Origin: Rhodothermales bacterium
GTDB lineage: Bacteria > Bacteroidota > Rhodothermia > Rhodothermales > UBA10348
Direction of reading: 5' to 3'
Length of the DNA stretch: 64,000 bases
NCBI GenBank assembly: GCA_024711125.1
Contig: JANJTM010000074.1
Span: 1-64,000 of the forward strand
The position numbers were made by a program, and so were the translations under genes. Under the pieces are notes generated by a model. It was given only the letters and a program-made list of their open reading frames with translations, did not search any database and had not been told where the DNA came from. Of this stretch, positions 17,496 to 25,559 are shown piece by piece. Every line of letters begins with the position of its first letter. Position 1 is the first letter of the stretch.

Positions 17496-17506
17496 CCCGA
17501 GGTCAC
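17492..17506. other. 15-bp palindrome containing the convergent stop codons
   Basis: GTGACC-CGA-GGTCAC is a perfect 6-bp hairpin. It includes the TGA of the DUF5916 gene (17493-17495) and the first base of the opposite gene's stop (17506-17508). There is no T-run on either side, so termination activity is uncertain. Confidence 0.4.
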
Positions 17507-18576
17507 TAGAGCCCGACCGGCCCGGCCACGTCCCCCGACGTCGTGAAATCGAGGCCGAGGCGCTCGGCGACGGTCGCTGCGACCTGTTCGAGGCGGAAGT
17601 CCGCGTCCCGCATCTCGCCCTGTGCAGAAAGGCCGGGGCCGAGCACGGCCAGCCACACGAATTCCGAGCCGGCCCATGCGGCGTCGCCGTGGCCGACCCA
17701 GCGGTCGCCCGAGCCGCGTCCGTGGTCGGTCGTGATGACGAGCCACGTGTTGTCGCGGTAGCCGTCGGTCGACTGCACCCACGTCCAGAGATCCCGGATC
17801 ATCGAGTCGGTCGTGCGGGCGCTGCGCAGGTAGGCCGCGTACTCGCCGTCGTGCGCGAAGTCGTCCGTCTCGCCGTACGCGACGTAGAGCAGCCTCGGCC
17901 GGGCGCGCTTCAGGGTCTCGAACGCGTAATGGTGCGTGAAGGCGTCGAGGCGCACCGAGGACCACGGGCTCGGCACCTGGGGCTGCATTTCGTCCAGGAA
18001 GCGCTCGCGTTCCGACCGGCCTTCGCCCGAGCCGGTCTCGAAGCCCGCGTTGACCGGGACGCCCGAGCGTTCCTCGTTGACGATGTACGGAAACACGTCC
18101 CACGAGCCGAACGCGGCGACCTCGCCCTGGAACCCCGGCTGCCGGTTCACCCATTCGAGAACGGTCACGTTGGCGTTCGGGATCTTGTCGTTCGAGTCGA
18201 CGAGCGAGTCCGCCCGGCCGGAGAGCAGCTCGTTGTAGCCCGGGTACGAGAAGTTCTTCCCGTTCGTGATGACGCCGTCCGAGCCGAGCGCGCGGTTGCC
18301 GTAGAGGCGGCCGTTCGCGGCGATTTCCGACCAGAAGAAGGGCAGCAGGCGGGAGCGGCGCACGGCCGGGTCCGGGTCCCAGAACTCGCCGGCGACGGTC
18401 TCGACGCCCTCGGTGTGCCGCTCGTCGAAGAGCAACAGCGAATCGGCGCCCGCGAAGACTTCCTCCCAGCGCAGGCCGTCGAGGGTGACGAGCAGGACGT
18501 TCGGGCCGGCGGGGACGGTCTGCGGACTCGAGCACGCCAGGGGCAGCAGGGCGAGGAGCAGCGGAAGACGGCGCAT
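17506..18576 (-). CDS. Alkaline-phosphatase-superfamily lipoprotein (phosphodiesterase/phosphatase-like)
   Basis: 356 residues with a lipoprotein signal (LLLALLPLAC, Cys15). Motifs of the alkaline phosphatase/phosphoglycerate-mutase superfamily: Asp33 in LLVTLDGLRWEEVFAGAD (metal binding), YVAYGETDDFAHDGEYAAYL and VITTDHGRGSGDRWVGHG near the C-terminus. Some annotations of close relatives say phosphoglyceromutase, but a secreted phosphatase or phosphodiesterase is more plausible. Its ATG overlaps the SDR stop by one base (TGATG), so the two are coupled. Confidence 0.85.
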   Translation of the reverse strand: MRRLPLLLALLPLACSSPQTVPAGPNVLLVTLDGLRWEEVFAGADSLLLFDERHTEGVETVAGEFWDPDPAVRRSRLLPFFWSEIAANGRLYGNRALGSDGVITNGKNFSYPGYNELLSGRADSLVDSNDKIPNANVTVLEWVNRQPGFQGEVAAFGSWDVFPYIVNEERSGVPVNAGFETGSGEGRSERERFLDEMQPQVPSPWSSVRLDAFTHHYAFETLKRARPRLLYVAYGETDDFAHDGEYAAYLRSARTTDSMIRDLWTWVQSTDGYRDNTWLVITTDHGRGSGDRWVGHGDAAWAGSEFVWLAVLGPGLSAQGEMRDADFRLEQVAATVAERLGLDFTTSGDVAGPVGL

Positions 18577-19298
18577 CAGAAATCCTGTCCGAGAGGGTGC
18601 AGGGTGACTTCGTCGAACGTCAGGTTGCCGGGCTGCCGCACGATCTGGAGCAGCGCCTCGGCGACGTGACGCGTATCCATCGTCCAGTGCATGTCCCGGT
18701 CGCCGGGCTTCGCTCCGCCGAAGTGCGTGTCGATGATGCCGGGCAGCACGACCGTGACCTTGACGTTGTGCTCCCGCGCCTCGCGGTAGAGCGAGCCCGA
18801 GAACCCGACGACCGCGTGCTTGGCGGCGACGTAGGGCGCCATGTTGGGCACGGGGCGCCGTCCGACGTCGGACGAGATGTTCAGGATATGCCCCGAACGC
18901 CGCGCATACATGGCCGGGAGCACCGCCCGGCAGGCGTACGCGGTGCCCTTCAGGTTCACGTCGAGCGTCTCGTCGATCTGCTCCCGGTTCCACTCGACGA
19001 GCGGACGGTAGGTCGATGTCAGACCCGCGTTGTTCACGAGGACGTCCACGCGTCCCCAGGCGTCCACGGCATCCCCGACCCACGCCTCCAGGGCTTGGTA
19101 ATCCCGCACGTCGAGCGCGTGGAAGCGTGCCTCACCCCCGCGGCGCCCGATCTCCCCGGCGGCCTCCGCGAGATCGTCACGGTTGCGGCCGCAGAGGGAC
19201 ACGCGGTACCCAGCCTCGGCGAATACCAGCGCGGTGTGGCGCCCGAGGCCCCGGCTCGCGCCGGTTACCAGGGCGACCGGGGCTTGGGCGGTCTGCAT
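18576..19298 (-). CDS. Short-chain dehydrogenase/reductase (SDR)
   Basis: 240 residues, classical SDR length. Nucleotide-binding TGASRGLG at residues 12-19, NNAG at 89-92, catalytic Ser142/143 (NISSDVG), Tyr156 and Lys160 (YVAAK). It oxidises or reduces alcohol/carbonyl groups with NAD(P)H; the substrate cannot be read from sequence. Middle gene of an operon: 9 bases after the M20 peptidase gene and overlapping the phosphatase-like gene by one base. Confidence 0.92.
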   Translation of the reverse strand: MQTAQAPVALVTGASRGLGRHTALVFAEAGYRVSLCGRNRDDLAEAAGEIGRRGGEARFHALDVRDYQALEAWVGDAVDAWGRVDVLVNNAGLTSTYRPLVEWNREQIDETLDVNLKGTAYACRAVLPAMYARRSGHILNISSDVGRRPVPNMAPYVAAKHAVVGFSGSLYREAREHNVKVTVVLPGIIDTHFGGAKPGDRDMHWTMDTRHVAEALLQIVRQPGNLTFDEVTLHPLGQDF

Positions 19299-19307
19299 GG
19301 CGGGGAA

Positions 19308-20681
19308 TCAGCGGGCCGAGCGCCCGTACACGTCGAGGAAACGGATCACCGAGCGGATGCCCTCGCCGAACCGGTCGAGTCCGAAGCACTCGTTCGGCGA
19401 GTGGATCGAGTCGGAATCCAGCCCGAAGCCCATCAGGATGGTGTCGCGCCCGAGGATGTTCTTGAAGTCGGCCACCACCGGGATCGACCCGCCCGAGCGG
19501 ATGAAGTACGGACGGCGGCCATAGACGCCCTCCAGGGCCTCGGATGCAGCCTCCATCGCCGGGCTTTCGGTGTCGACGAGGACCCCGTGGCCCCCGTGCA
19601 GATCCTTGAAGTCGAGGGTCATCGTGGGCGGAACGTGCGCTTCGAAATACCGTCGCAACTTCTCGGTGACCTCGTGCGGGGTCTGGTCGGGCACGAGGCG
19701 CATCGAGATCTTCGCGGTCGCCTTCGAGGGCAGCACGGTCTTGGCGCCCTTGCCCGTGTAGCCGCCCCAGATGCCGTTGCAGTCGAGGGTCGGCCGCGCC
19801 GTCGTGCCCTCGAGCGCCGAGTAGCCCTTTTCGGTCTTCGTGACCGATACGCCGACTTCGCCGGCCCACGCCTTCGTATCGAACGGAAGGGCGGCGAAGC
19901 CCTCGCGCTCCTTTGCCGTGAGGGGTCTCACGTTGTCGTAGAAGCCCTCGACGGTCACCCGGTGGTTCTCGTCGTGCAGCGCGGCGATCATCTTCGCGAG
20001 CGCGTTGATCGGGTTCTCGACGGCGCCGCCGTACACCCCCGAATGCAGGTCGCGATCGGGGCCCGTCAGGCTCACCTCGACGTAGGCGAGGCCGCGAAGC
20101 CCGTAGGTGATGGACGGAATGCCGGGTCCGAAGAGCGTGGTGTCGCTGACGACCACGATGTCGCAGGCGAGCCGCTCGCGGTTGGCTTCGATCCACGGGG
20201 CGAGGTTCGTGCTTCCGCATTCCTCCTCGCCCTCGAGCATGACCTTGAGATTGACCGGGAGCGTGCCGTCGGTCCTGAGGTAGGCCTCCGCGGCCTTCAT
20301 GTGCGCGAAGAACTGTCCCTTGTCGTCGCAGGTGCCGCGTCCGTAGAGCACGCCGTCGACGACGGTCGGCTCGAAGGGCGGGGTCTTCCAGAGGTCCAGC
20401 GGATCGGCCGGCTGCACGTCGTAGTGGCCGTAGACGAGCACGGTCGGCTTCGACGGGTCGACCGCGTATTCGGCGAAGACGATCGGATGCCCGGGGGTTT
20501 CGGAGATCTCGACCTTCGGGAAGCCCAGCGCCTTGAAGTGGTCGGCCAACCAGGTCGCCGTGCGGCGCACCTCCCCGGCGTATTCGGGATCGGTCGAGAT
20601 CGACGGGATGCGGAGGACGTCTACGAGTTCGCCGACGAAACGGTCGAAATGCTGCTCGGCGTAGGCAAGGGCGCGGTTCAT
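19308..20681 (-). CDS. M20-family dipeptidase
   Basis: 457 residues from MNRALAYAEQHFDRFVGEL. Zinc and catalytic motifs of M20 peptidases are in order: VYGHYDVQPAD (His, Asp), YGRGTCDDKGQ (bridging Asp), EGEEECGS (catalytic and metal Glu), DRDLHSGVYGG in the lid domain, and the C-terminal SIHSPNECF metal His. The closest pattern is the dinuclear-zinc dipeptidase/carnosinase-like subgroup, cytoplasmic in bacteria. First gene of a three-gene operon with the SDR and the phosphatase lipoprotein; a promoter lies 24 bases upstream. Confidence 0.94.
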   Translation of the reverse strand: MNRALAYAEQHFDRFVGELVDVLRIPSISTDPEYAGEVRRTATWLADHFKALGFPKVEISETPGHPIVFAEYAVDPSKPTVLVYGHYDVQPADPLDLWKTPPFEPTVVDGVLYGRGTCDDKGQFFAHMKAAEAYLRTDGTLPVNLKVMLEGEEECGSTNLAPWIEANRERLACDIVVVSDTTLFGPGIPSITYGLRGLAYVEVSLTGPDRDLHSGVYGGAVENPINALAKMIAALHDENHRVTVEGFYDNVRPLTAKEREGFAALPFDTKAWAGEVGVSVTKTEKGYSALEGTTARPTLDCNGIWGGYTGKGAKTVLPSKATAKISMRLVPDQTPHEVTEKLRRYFEAHVPPTMTLDFKDLHGGHGVLVDTESPAMEAASEALEGVYGRRPYFIRSGGSIPVVADFKNILGRDTILMGFGLDSDSIHSPNECFGLDRFGEGIRSVIRFLDVYGRSAR

Positions 20682-20704
20682 GGTCGGGTCCGGTTGAATC
20701 CTCG

Positions 20705-20734
20705 GTAATCTACACGCCGCCCGCGGTCCGGCAA
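20705..20734 (-). promoter_or_regulatory. Promoter of the M20-SDR-phosphatase operon
   Basis: On the minus strand TTG (20732-20734) is followed after 19 bases by TAGATTAC (20705-20712), fitting the Bacteroidota pattern TTG-N19-TAnnTT. It leaves a leader of roughly 20 nt before the ATG at 20681. No Shine-Dalgarno is obvious. Prediction from pattern only. Confidence 0.5.
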
Positions 20735-20770
20735 CGGCCCCGCACGATCGCACGAAGGCTTCACGCGGCG

Positions 20771-20809
20771 GAAAATGAAGAGGGCGGGGCCGATGTCGGT
20801 CCCGCCCTC
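20771..20809 (-). terminator. Rho-independent terminator of the lipoprotein gene
   Basis: GAGGGCGGG ... CCCGCCCTC at 20780-20809 forms a stem of about 12-13 bp, with one G-T pair and a 4-base loop. In the minus direction it is followed by TTCATTTTCC. It lies about 30 bases beyond the stop at 20840. Confidence 0.8.
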
Positions 20810-20839
20810 GGTTGATCGCCGTGGTGCACTTCAGCCGGT

Positions 20840-21487
20840 TCAGTTGTAGAATCCGAAGCCGGTGGGGGCAGGGGCGTTGTAGGTCTGTCCGTGCTGTCCC
20901 GTGCAGGGATCATTGCTGACCTCCTGGATGATCGCGAACTCGCCCCAGATGACCGGGCCGATCTCGACGCCACTTGCAGTGAACCAGGTGCCGCCGGTCT
21001 TCACGGCATTGGCCGGGGCCGCGACGATCTTGACGAAGTAGTTCCACTTGCACACTCCGCCGGCCCCGTCGTCGTACTCACCGCTCATGTGGTTCGTCAG
21101 CCACGCACCGGATCCGATGTAGCTCGGAAAACCGTAGTGGCGATCGAGTTTGAAGTCGCCGTCGCGGTCCACGTTGGAGAGCCACGCGTCGTTCCACTTC
21201 ATGAGCAGGTTGTCCTCCAGGTAGGGCTGGCACCAGGCCGCGTTGCGGTAGGCATCGCAGTACGTGCCATTGAACATGCGCGCCTGGTAGTTGTAGCCCC
21301 ACTGGTCGTAGCCGGTCGTGAGTACGACGCCGTCGGAGCCTACCAGGAGCCCCGACTGGATCGTGGTCACGGCGCCCTTCTTCCCCGCAGTGTCCAGTTC
21401 TTCGTTCGCCGCGATGCCGGACGTGTCGCAGCCGGCGAGAACGAGTGTGCAGACGAGGGCGAGCACACCCCATGATGTCTTGTTCAT
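20840..21487 (-). CDS. Lipoprotein of unknown function
   Basis: 215 residues with a clear lipobox (LVLAGC, Cys20) and a start preceded by a good ribosome site (GGAGGGGAA, 5-6 bases before the ATG). The mature protein contains TTIQSGLLVGSDGVVLTTGYDQWGYNYQ, a Trp/Tyr-rich middle, and five mature cysteines after Cys20 (TYCDAYRNAAWC, GVCKW, NDPC). It is envelope-anchored. No family was recognised. It stands alone: 161 bases of noncoding sequence upstream and a terminator downstream. Confidence 0.8.
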   Translation of the reverse strand: MNKTSWGVLALVCTLVLAGCDTSGIAANEELDTAGKKGAVTTIQSGLLVGSDGVVLTTGYDQWGYNYQARMFNGTYCDAYRNAAWCQPYLEDNLLMKWNDAWLSNVDRDGDFKLDRHYGFPSYIGSGAWLTNHMSGEYDDGAGGVCKWNYFVKIVAAPANAVKTGGTWFTASGVEIGPVIWGEFAIIQEVSNDPCTGQHGQTYNAPAPTGFGFYN

Positions 21488-21648
21488 TGGTGTTCCCCTC
21501 CAGGGGTTTGGTGATACAAGACGAGCGACAGGATGTACGAAAGGAATTCCGATTCTCGCAATGAATTCGGGTAGGCCCCCTGCCGAAAGTGTCGTAGGCC
21601 CGGGTCCGTCGAGCCGCTGAAAAACGCTCTCCCTCCGATTGTCCCCTC

Positions 21649-22176
21649 CTAGAACTCCGACTCGTCCCTCCACCGCACGAGCCGCCAGGCGCGCGTCGAA
21701 TCGCGCCGTGCGAGCGTGAAATTGACGTTTCCGTCTCCGCGGAAGACGTCGCCCGACTCGAGCGTGATCGTCAGGTTGAAGGATCGGATGATGCGCATCC
21801 GGGTCTTCGGCTCGAGTTCGTCCTGCGAAAGCACCTGGCTCCACTGCAGGCGGATCAGCGCGGAGTTGGCGAACAGGCGCCGCGTGGTCTCCAGATCCTC
21901 GGCGAATCCCCACTCGCGATCGATTTGCGCATCGTAGTCGCGCCAGGCGAAGACGAACTGCGAGTCGAGCAGCGGCTCGTACAGCGACAGGTCCCGCAGT
22001 TCGTACGCGTTGCGGAAGTTGGTGAAGAACCCGTCGACGGTCGTCGGGTCCCCGAGCAGGTCTCCGAACGCCGATCCTTCCTCGAGCGCGGGCGCGAACG
22101 GGTTGCAGGCCGCGAGCCAGGCGGCGACGACGAGCGCGACGGCTGCCGGGGGGCCTATGCGCTCCGGATGGGCCAC
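21649..22176 (-). CDS. Small lipoprotein, possible NTF2-like fold
   Basis: 175 residues. It starts at a GTG directly after the xylB-like stop (TGA-GTG, no gap), which decides the start; the next signal is a lipobox (AAWLAAC, Cys24). The mature part (FTNFRNAYELRDLSLYEPLLDSQFVFAW, then LRLVRWRDESEF) alternates helix and strand in a pattern like SnoaL/NTF2-type domains, but no residues confirm it. Last gene of the long leftward operon. The function is unknown. Confidence 0.75.
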   Translation of the reverse strand: MAHPERIGPPAAVALVVAAWLAACNPFAPALEEGSAFGDLLGDPTTVDGFFTNFRNAYELRDLSLYEPLLDSQFVFAWRDYDAQIDREWGFAEDLETTRRLFANSALIRLQWSQVLSQDELEPKTRMRIIRSFNLTITLESGDVFRGDGNVNFTLARRDSTRAWRLVRWRDESEF

Positions 22177-23664
22177 TCAGGCCGGAAAATGGGGCTTGAG
22201 GGCCGGGTACAGCGCGCGGAAGGTGGTGTGGATTTCGGCATAGCGCCGCACCCGTTCGGGGGACGGTTCGCGGACGCCCAGCACGCGCACCGCGGCACGG
22301 GCTGCGTCGCCGGCCGTCGCCCAGGCTCCCACGCCCGTCCCTGCAAGCAGTGCGGCGCCGACGGCCGCCGCCTCCGGGGTCTCGACGATCTCGAGCGGAA
22401 CATCCAGCACGTCGGCGAGGATTCCGCGCCAGGTCGTCGACTTGAGGGCGCCTCCCGATGCGCGAAGCGAGGAAGGCCGGGCAAGTCCTGCATCGCCCAG
22501 CAGCTCGAGGTTGTCGCGCAGTCCGAACGCCACACCCTCCAGCACCGACCGCGTCAGGTGGCCCCGGCCGTGGCTGAGCGCCAAGCCGAAGAATGTGCCG
22601 CGGGCCCGCGGGTCTGCGTGGGGGGTACGCTCGCCGGACAGGTACGGGAGAAAGAGCAGCCCGTCGGCACCCGGCGGTACCGGGTCAGCCTCGGCGACGA
22701 GGGCATCGAAGGAGACCTCCGGCGCCAGCGTATCGTGGTACCACTGCAGGCTGCCCGCGGCCGACAGCATGACGCCCATCAGGTGCCATGCGCCCGGAAC
22801 CGCGTGCGGAAAGGCGTGGGCCCTTCCGCGCGCGTCGAACAGCGGCCTGTCGGCGGGCGCGAAGACGACCCCGGAGGTGCCGACGGTCAGGGCGAACGTG
22901 CCGGGGCTCACGGCGCCGACGCCGACCGCCTGGGCGGCCTGGTCCCCGGCTCCGCCCACGACGGGAGTGCCCGCCTCGAGGCCGAGGGCTTCGGCTGCGG
23001 CCCGCGAGAGCCCTCCCGTGATCTCGGTGCCCTCGTGCGTCCTCGAGAGCCATTCGCGCGGAACCTCGAGCGCGCCGAGAACCCTCGGGGACCAGTCGCG
23101 CGTTTCGAGGTCGAGGAACAGCGTTCCGCCGGCATCGGCCCTGTCGGTGGCGTATTCGCCGGTTAGCCGGAAGCGCACGTAGTCCTTGGGCAGCAGCACC
23201 TGTCGGACCCGGGCATAGGTCGCGGGTTCGTTGTTTCGCACCCAAAGCAGCTTGGGCGCGGAAAAGCCGGCGAATGCGTCGTTCCCGGTCGCGGCGACGA
23301 GGGTCTCGAGCCCACCCATGCGGGCGCGGATCTCCTCGCACTCGGCAGAAGCCCGCTGGTCGTTCCACAGGATGGCGGGGCGAATGACGTCGCCCGATTC
23401 ATCGAGCAGGACCAGTCCGTGCATCTGGCCGGCGAGCCCGACGGCGGCGACGGAGGCTCCGGACACGCCGGAACGTTCCAGCAGGCGCGCAACGGCCTCC
23501 TGCGTGGCCGCCCACCAGTCGTGGGGGTCCTGCTCGCTCCACAACGGACGCGGCGTGGACAGGCGGTGGGAAGCGGCGGAAATGCCGAGCACTTCGCCGG
23601 CTTCGTCTACGAGCACCGCCTTGGTGGCGGTCGTCGAGATGTCGAGCCCGAGAAAACAGCGCAT
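22177..23664 (-). CDS. xylB: Xylulokinase-like FGGY carbohydrate kinase
   Basis: 495 residues. FGGY kinase: N-terminal phosphate loop FLGLDISTTATKAVLVDE, the GLAGQMHGLVLLD and ILWNDQRA substrate blocks typical of XylB, catalytic Asp in GGAGDQAAQAVG, and the ADP-binding LRASGGALKSTTWRGILAD block. It phosphorylates a pentulose, most likely D-xylulose with ATP. No xylose isomerase or transporter is nearby, so another ketose is possible. It follows the ispH-lipoprotein pair by 23 bases and is coupled to a downstream lipoprotein gene. Confidence 0.88.
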   Translation of the reverse strand: MRCFLGLDISTTATKAVLVDEAGEVLGISAASHRLSTPRPLWSEQDPHDWWAATQEAVARLLERSGVSGASVAAVGLAGQMHGLVLLDESGDVIRPAILWNDQRASAECEEIRARMGGLETLVAATGNDAFAGFSAPKLLWVRNNEPATYARVRQVLLPKDYVRFRLTGEYATDRADAGGTLFLDLETRDWSPRVLGALEVPREWLSRTHEGTEITGGLSRAAAEALGLEAGTPVVGGAGDQAAQAVGVGAVSPGTFALTVGTSGVVFAPADRPLFDARGRAHAFPHAVPGAWHLMGVMLSAAGSLQWYHDTLAPEVSFDALVAEADPVPPGADGLLFLPYLSGERTPHADPRARGTFFGLALSHGRGHLTRSVLEGVAFGLRDNLELLGDAGLARPSSLRASGGALKSTTWRGILADVLDVPLEIVETPEAAAVGAALLAGTGVGAWATAGDAARAAVRVLGVREPSPERVRRYAEIHTTFRALYPALKPHFPA

Positions 23665-23687
23665 GGTCGGGGGCGCGTCCGCGCCCG

Positions 23688-24272
23688 CTACTTCATGAAT
23701 CCGGCTTTCAGGTCGCTCCACGACGCGACGCCGCCGAGTTCCTGGTCGGTCCACGAAGATAGCTCCCAGAGTCCGTCGCCGCGCTGCACGACGGTCCACG
23801 AAAGGCGGCCCTGCACCTGCATCGGCACGTCGGGGCGCCGGTGGTTCACCGTGAGCACGTAGGTCGCATCCAGCCGGTAGTGCGACGCGTCGACCAGGGT
23901 GAAGGCCTGGTCATTGAGGTCGAGTCGGTGCCCGGATCCGCCCGACGCGGCCGCGGCCATGGTCGAGAAGTACTGCTCTTCGGCCGCGCGGCTCCACGTC
24001 GTCCAAAGGCCGTCCCGGGCCTCGGCGGTTGCGGTCGGCCGGAATTCGAGGTTCTCGGAAAGGCCTCGCCGGTAGTTCAGCGTGTTCATCTCGGCGACGG
24101 CGGCCTGCAGGTTTTCCACGACCTGTTCGGGCGTATCGGGCTGCACGTAGGTCCCGCCCCCGGTCAAGGGGTCTTCCGGGGTGCGTGTGCCGAGCAGGCC
24201 GCACGCGGCGGCCGTGACCGACCAGGTCGTCACCGCGAGGACGCGGAAGAGCCGTGTCCCGATCGGCCTCAC
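23688..24272 (-). CDS. Lipoprotein of unknown function
   Basis: 194 residues from a GTG start that overlaps the ispH stop as GTGA, which supports this start. The signal sequence ends in a lipobox (SVTAAAC, Cys24). Mature part: about 80 residues of helix (DTPEQVVENLQAAVAEMNTLNYRRGL) and a later beta stretch (YRLDATYVLTVNHRRPDVPMQVQGRLSWTVVQRGDGLWEL). The predicted fold resembles small envelope lipoproteins but no family was recognised. Being coupled to ispH is an operon oddity, with no functional link visible. Confidence 0.78.
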   Translation of the reverse strand: MRPIGTRLFRVLAVTTWSVTAAACGLLGTRTPEDPLTGGGTYVQPDTPEQVVENLQAAVAEMNTLNYRRGLSENLEFRPTATAEARDGLWTTWSRAAEEQYFSTMAAAASGGSGHRLDLNDQAFTLVDASHYRLDATYVLTVNHRRPDVPMQVQGRLSWTVVQRGDGLWELSSWTDQELGGVASWSDLKAGFMK

Positions 24273-25504
24273 GCGGGCAGGGCGCTCCACGCCGTGAGCA
24301 CGTCGCGCACCGACCGGGCCCCCGGCTCGAAGCCGACGATCCGCTCGATGACCCGGTCGAGAAGGACGTCCGGGCATGACGCCCCGGCCGTGAGCACGAT
24401 GTCGAGCGGGCGCCCTCCGGGCAACCACCCCGTGGTCTCGACGGTCTGTTTCAGCGCGTAGCGGAAATGGCGTATGCGGTCCGGCCCCAGTATTTCGTGC
24501 TCGTCGCTCACGAAGTACGTCGGCATGCGCTCTTCGCACAGCTCGACGAGGTGGCTCGTATTGGAGGAGTTGTATCCGCCCACGACGATCGCCAGGTCGG
24601 CGCCCGCTTCGATCAGCGCCTTGGTGGCGTCCTGGTTCTCGTTGGTGGCGTAGCAGAGCGTATCGCTGGTGTCGGCGAAGTGGTACGACACGAATTCGAC
24701 GCCGTAGCGGTCGATCATGGCCGTGCGCAGCAGTTCGGCGATGGCGGCCGTCTCGGTGGCCAGCATCGTGGTCTGGTTGACCACGCCGATGCGCACGAGG
24801 TCGCGTTCGGGCTCGAAACCTTCCGAAAACCTGTCCCGGAATTCCGACGCGAAACCGGCGGGATCGGCCTCGCCCCGAACGTATCGCGCGAGCCGCTCGG
24901 CCTCCTCGAGATCCCGGACGACCACGACCGGCGCCACCGAGCGGGCACGCGAGAACGTGGCGCGCGTCTCCTCGTGGAACCGCTTGCCGTGCACCACGAT
25001 GGTGTATTCCTGTTCGCCGATCTGCTCCGACCGTTTCCAGACCTTTTCGACGAACGGACAGGTCGTGTCCCACGACTCCACGTCCACGCCCCGGTTCTGC
25101 AGCTCGCCGAGGACCTCGAGCGTGGCGCCGAAGGCCGGCACGATCACCACGTCGTCCGGCGTCAGGTCCTCGAAGGGAATGAGTTGCTCGCCGTTCGTCG
25201 TGCGAAGGAACCGGACGCCGCGACTCTCCAGATCCTCGTTCACATGCGGATTGTGGATCATCTCGGAGAGAAGAAAGATCCTCCGACCCGGGTTGCGCTC
25301 GACCGCGCGGTAGGCGATTTCTATGGCGTTCTCGACGCCGTAACAGAAGCCGAAGTGCCGCGCCAGCTTGAACCGCACCGGGCCGAAATCGAGCACGGTG
25401 GGCGAAAGGTCCTTCTTGCGGGGATCGGAGGCGCGGCGCGCAGCCTTGACCGTCGAAACGAGCGGGCTGCGGTAGTACTCCGGTACCTGGAACGTGCGGG
25501 ACAT
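24269..25504 (-). CDS. ispH: 4-hydroxy-3-methylbut-2-enyl diphosphate reductase (IspH), long form
   Basis: 411 residues. Last enzyme of the MEP isoprenoid pathway, making IPP and DMAPP with a 4Fe-4S cluster. Three cluster-ligand cysteines are present: Cys54 (RHFGFCYGVENA), Cys149 (DTTCPFVEKVW) and Cys377 (AGASCPDVLLD). VHGKRFHEETRATFS and NQTTMLATETAAI match the cyanobacterial/plant-like long form rather than the E. coli type. Isoprenoids feed the carotenoid pathway suggested by the phytoene desaturase gene at the right end. Fifty-five bases separate it from tgt upstream. Confidence 0.95.
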   Translation of the reverse strand: MSRTFQVPEYYRSPLVSTVKAARRASDPRKKDLSPTVLDFGPVRFKLARHFGFCYGVENAIEIAYRAVERNPGRRIFLLSEMIHNPHVNEDLESRGVRFLRTTNGEQLIPFEDLTPDDVVIVPAFGATLEVLGELQNRGVDVESWDTTCPFVEKVWKRSEQIGEQEYTIVVHGKRFHEETRATFSRARSVAPVVVVRDLEEAERLARYVRGEADPAGFASEFRDRFSEGFEPERDLVRIGVVNQTTMLATETAAIAELLRTAMIDRYGVEFVSYHFADTSDTLCYATNENQDATKALIEAGADLAIVVGGYNSSNTSHLVELCEERMPTYFVSDEHEILGPDRIRHFRYALKQTVETTGWLPGGRPLDIVLTAGASCPDVLLDRVIERIVGFEPGARSVRDVLTAWSALPA

Positions 25505-25559
25505 GGCATCGACGCTTGGGCAGGCCTCGAACGCCCTCGTCGGCCGGCAGTTCGGCGCG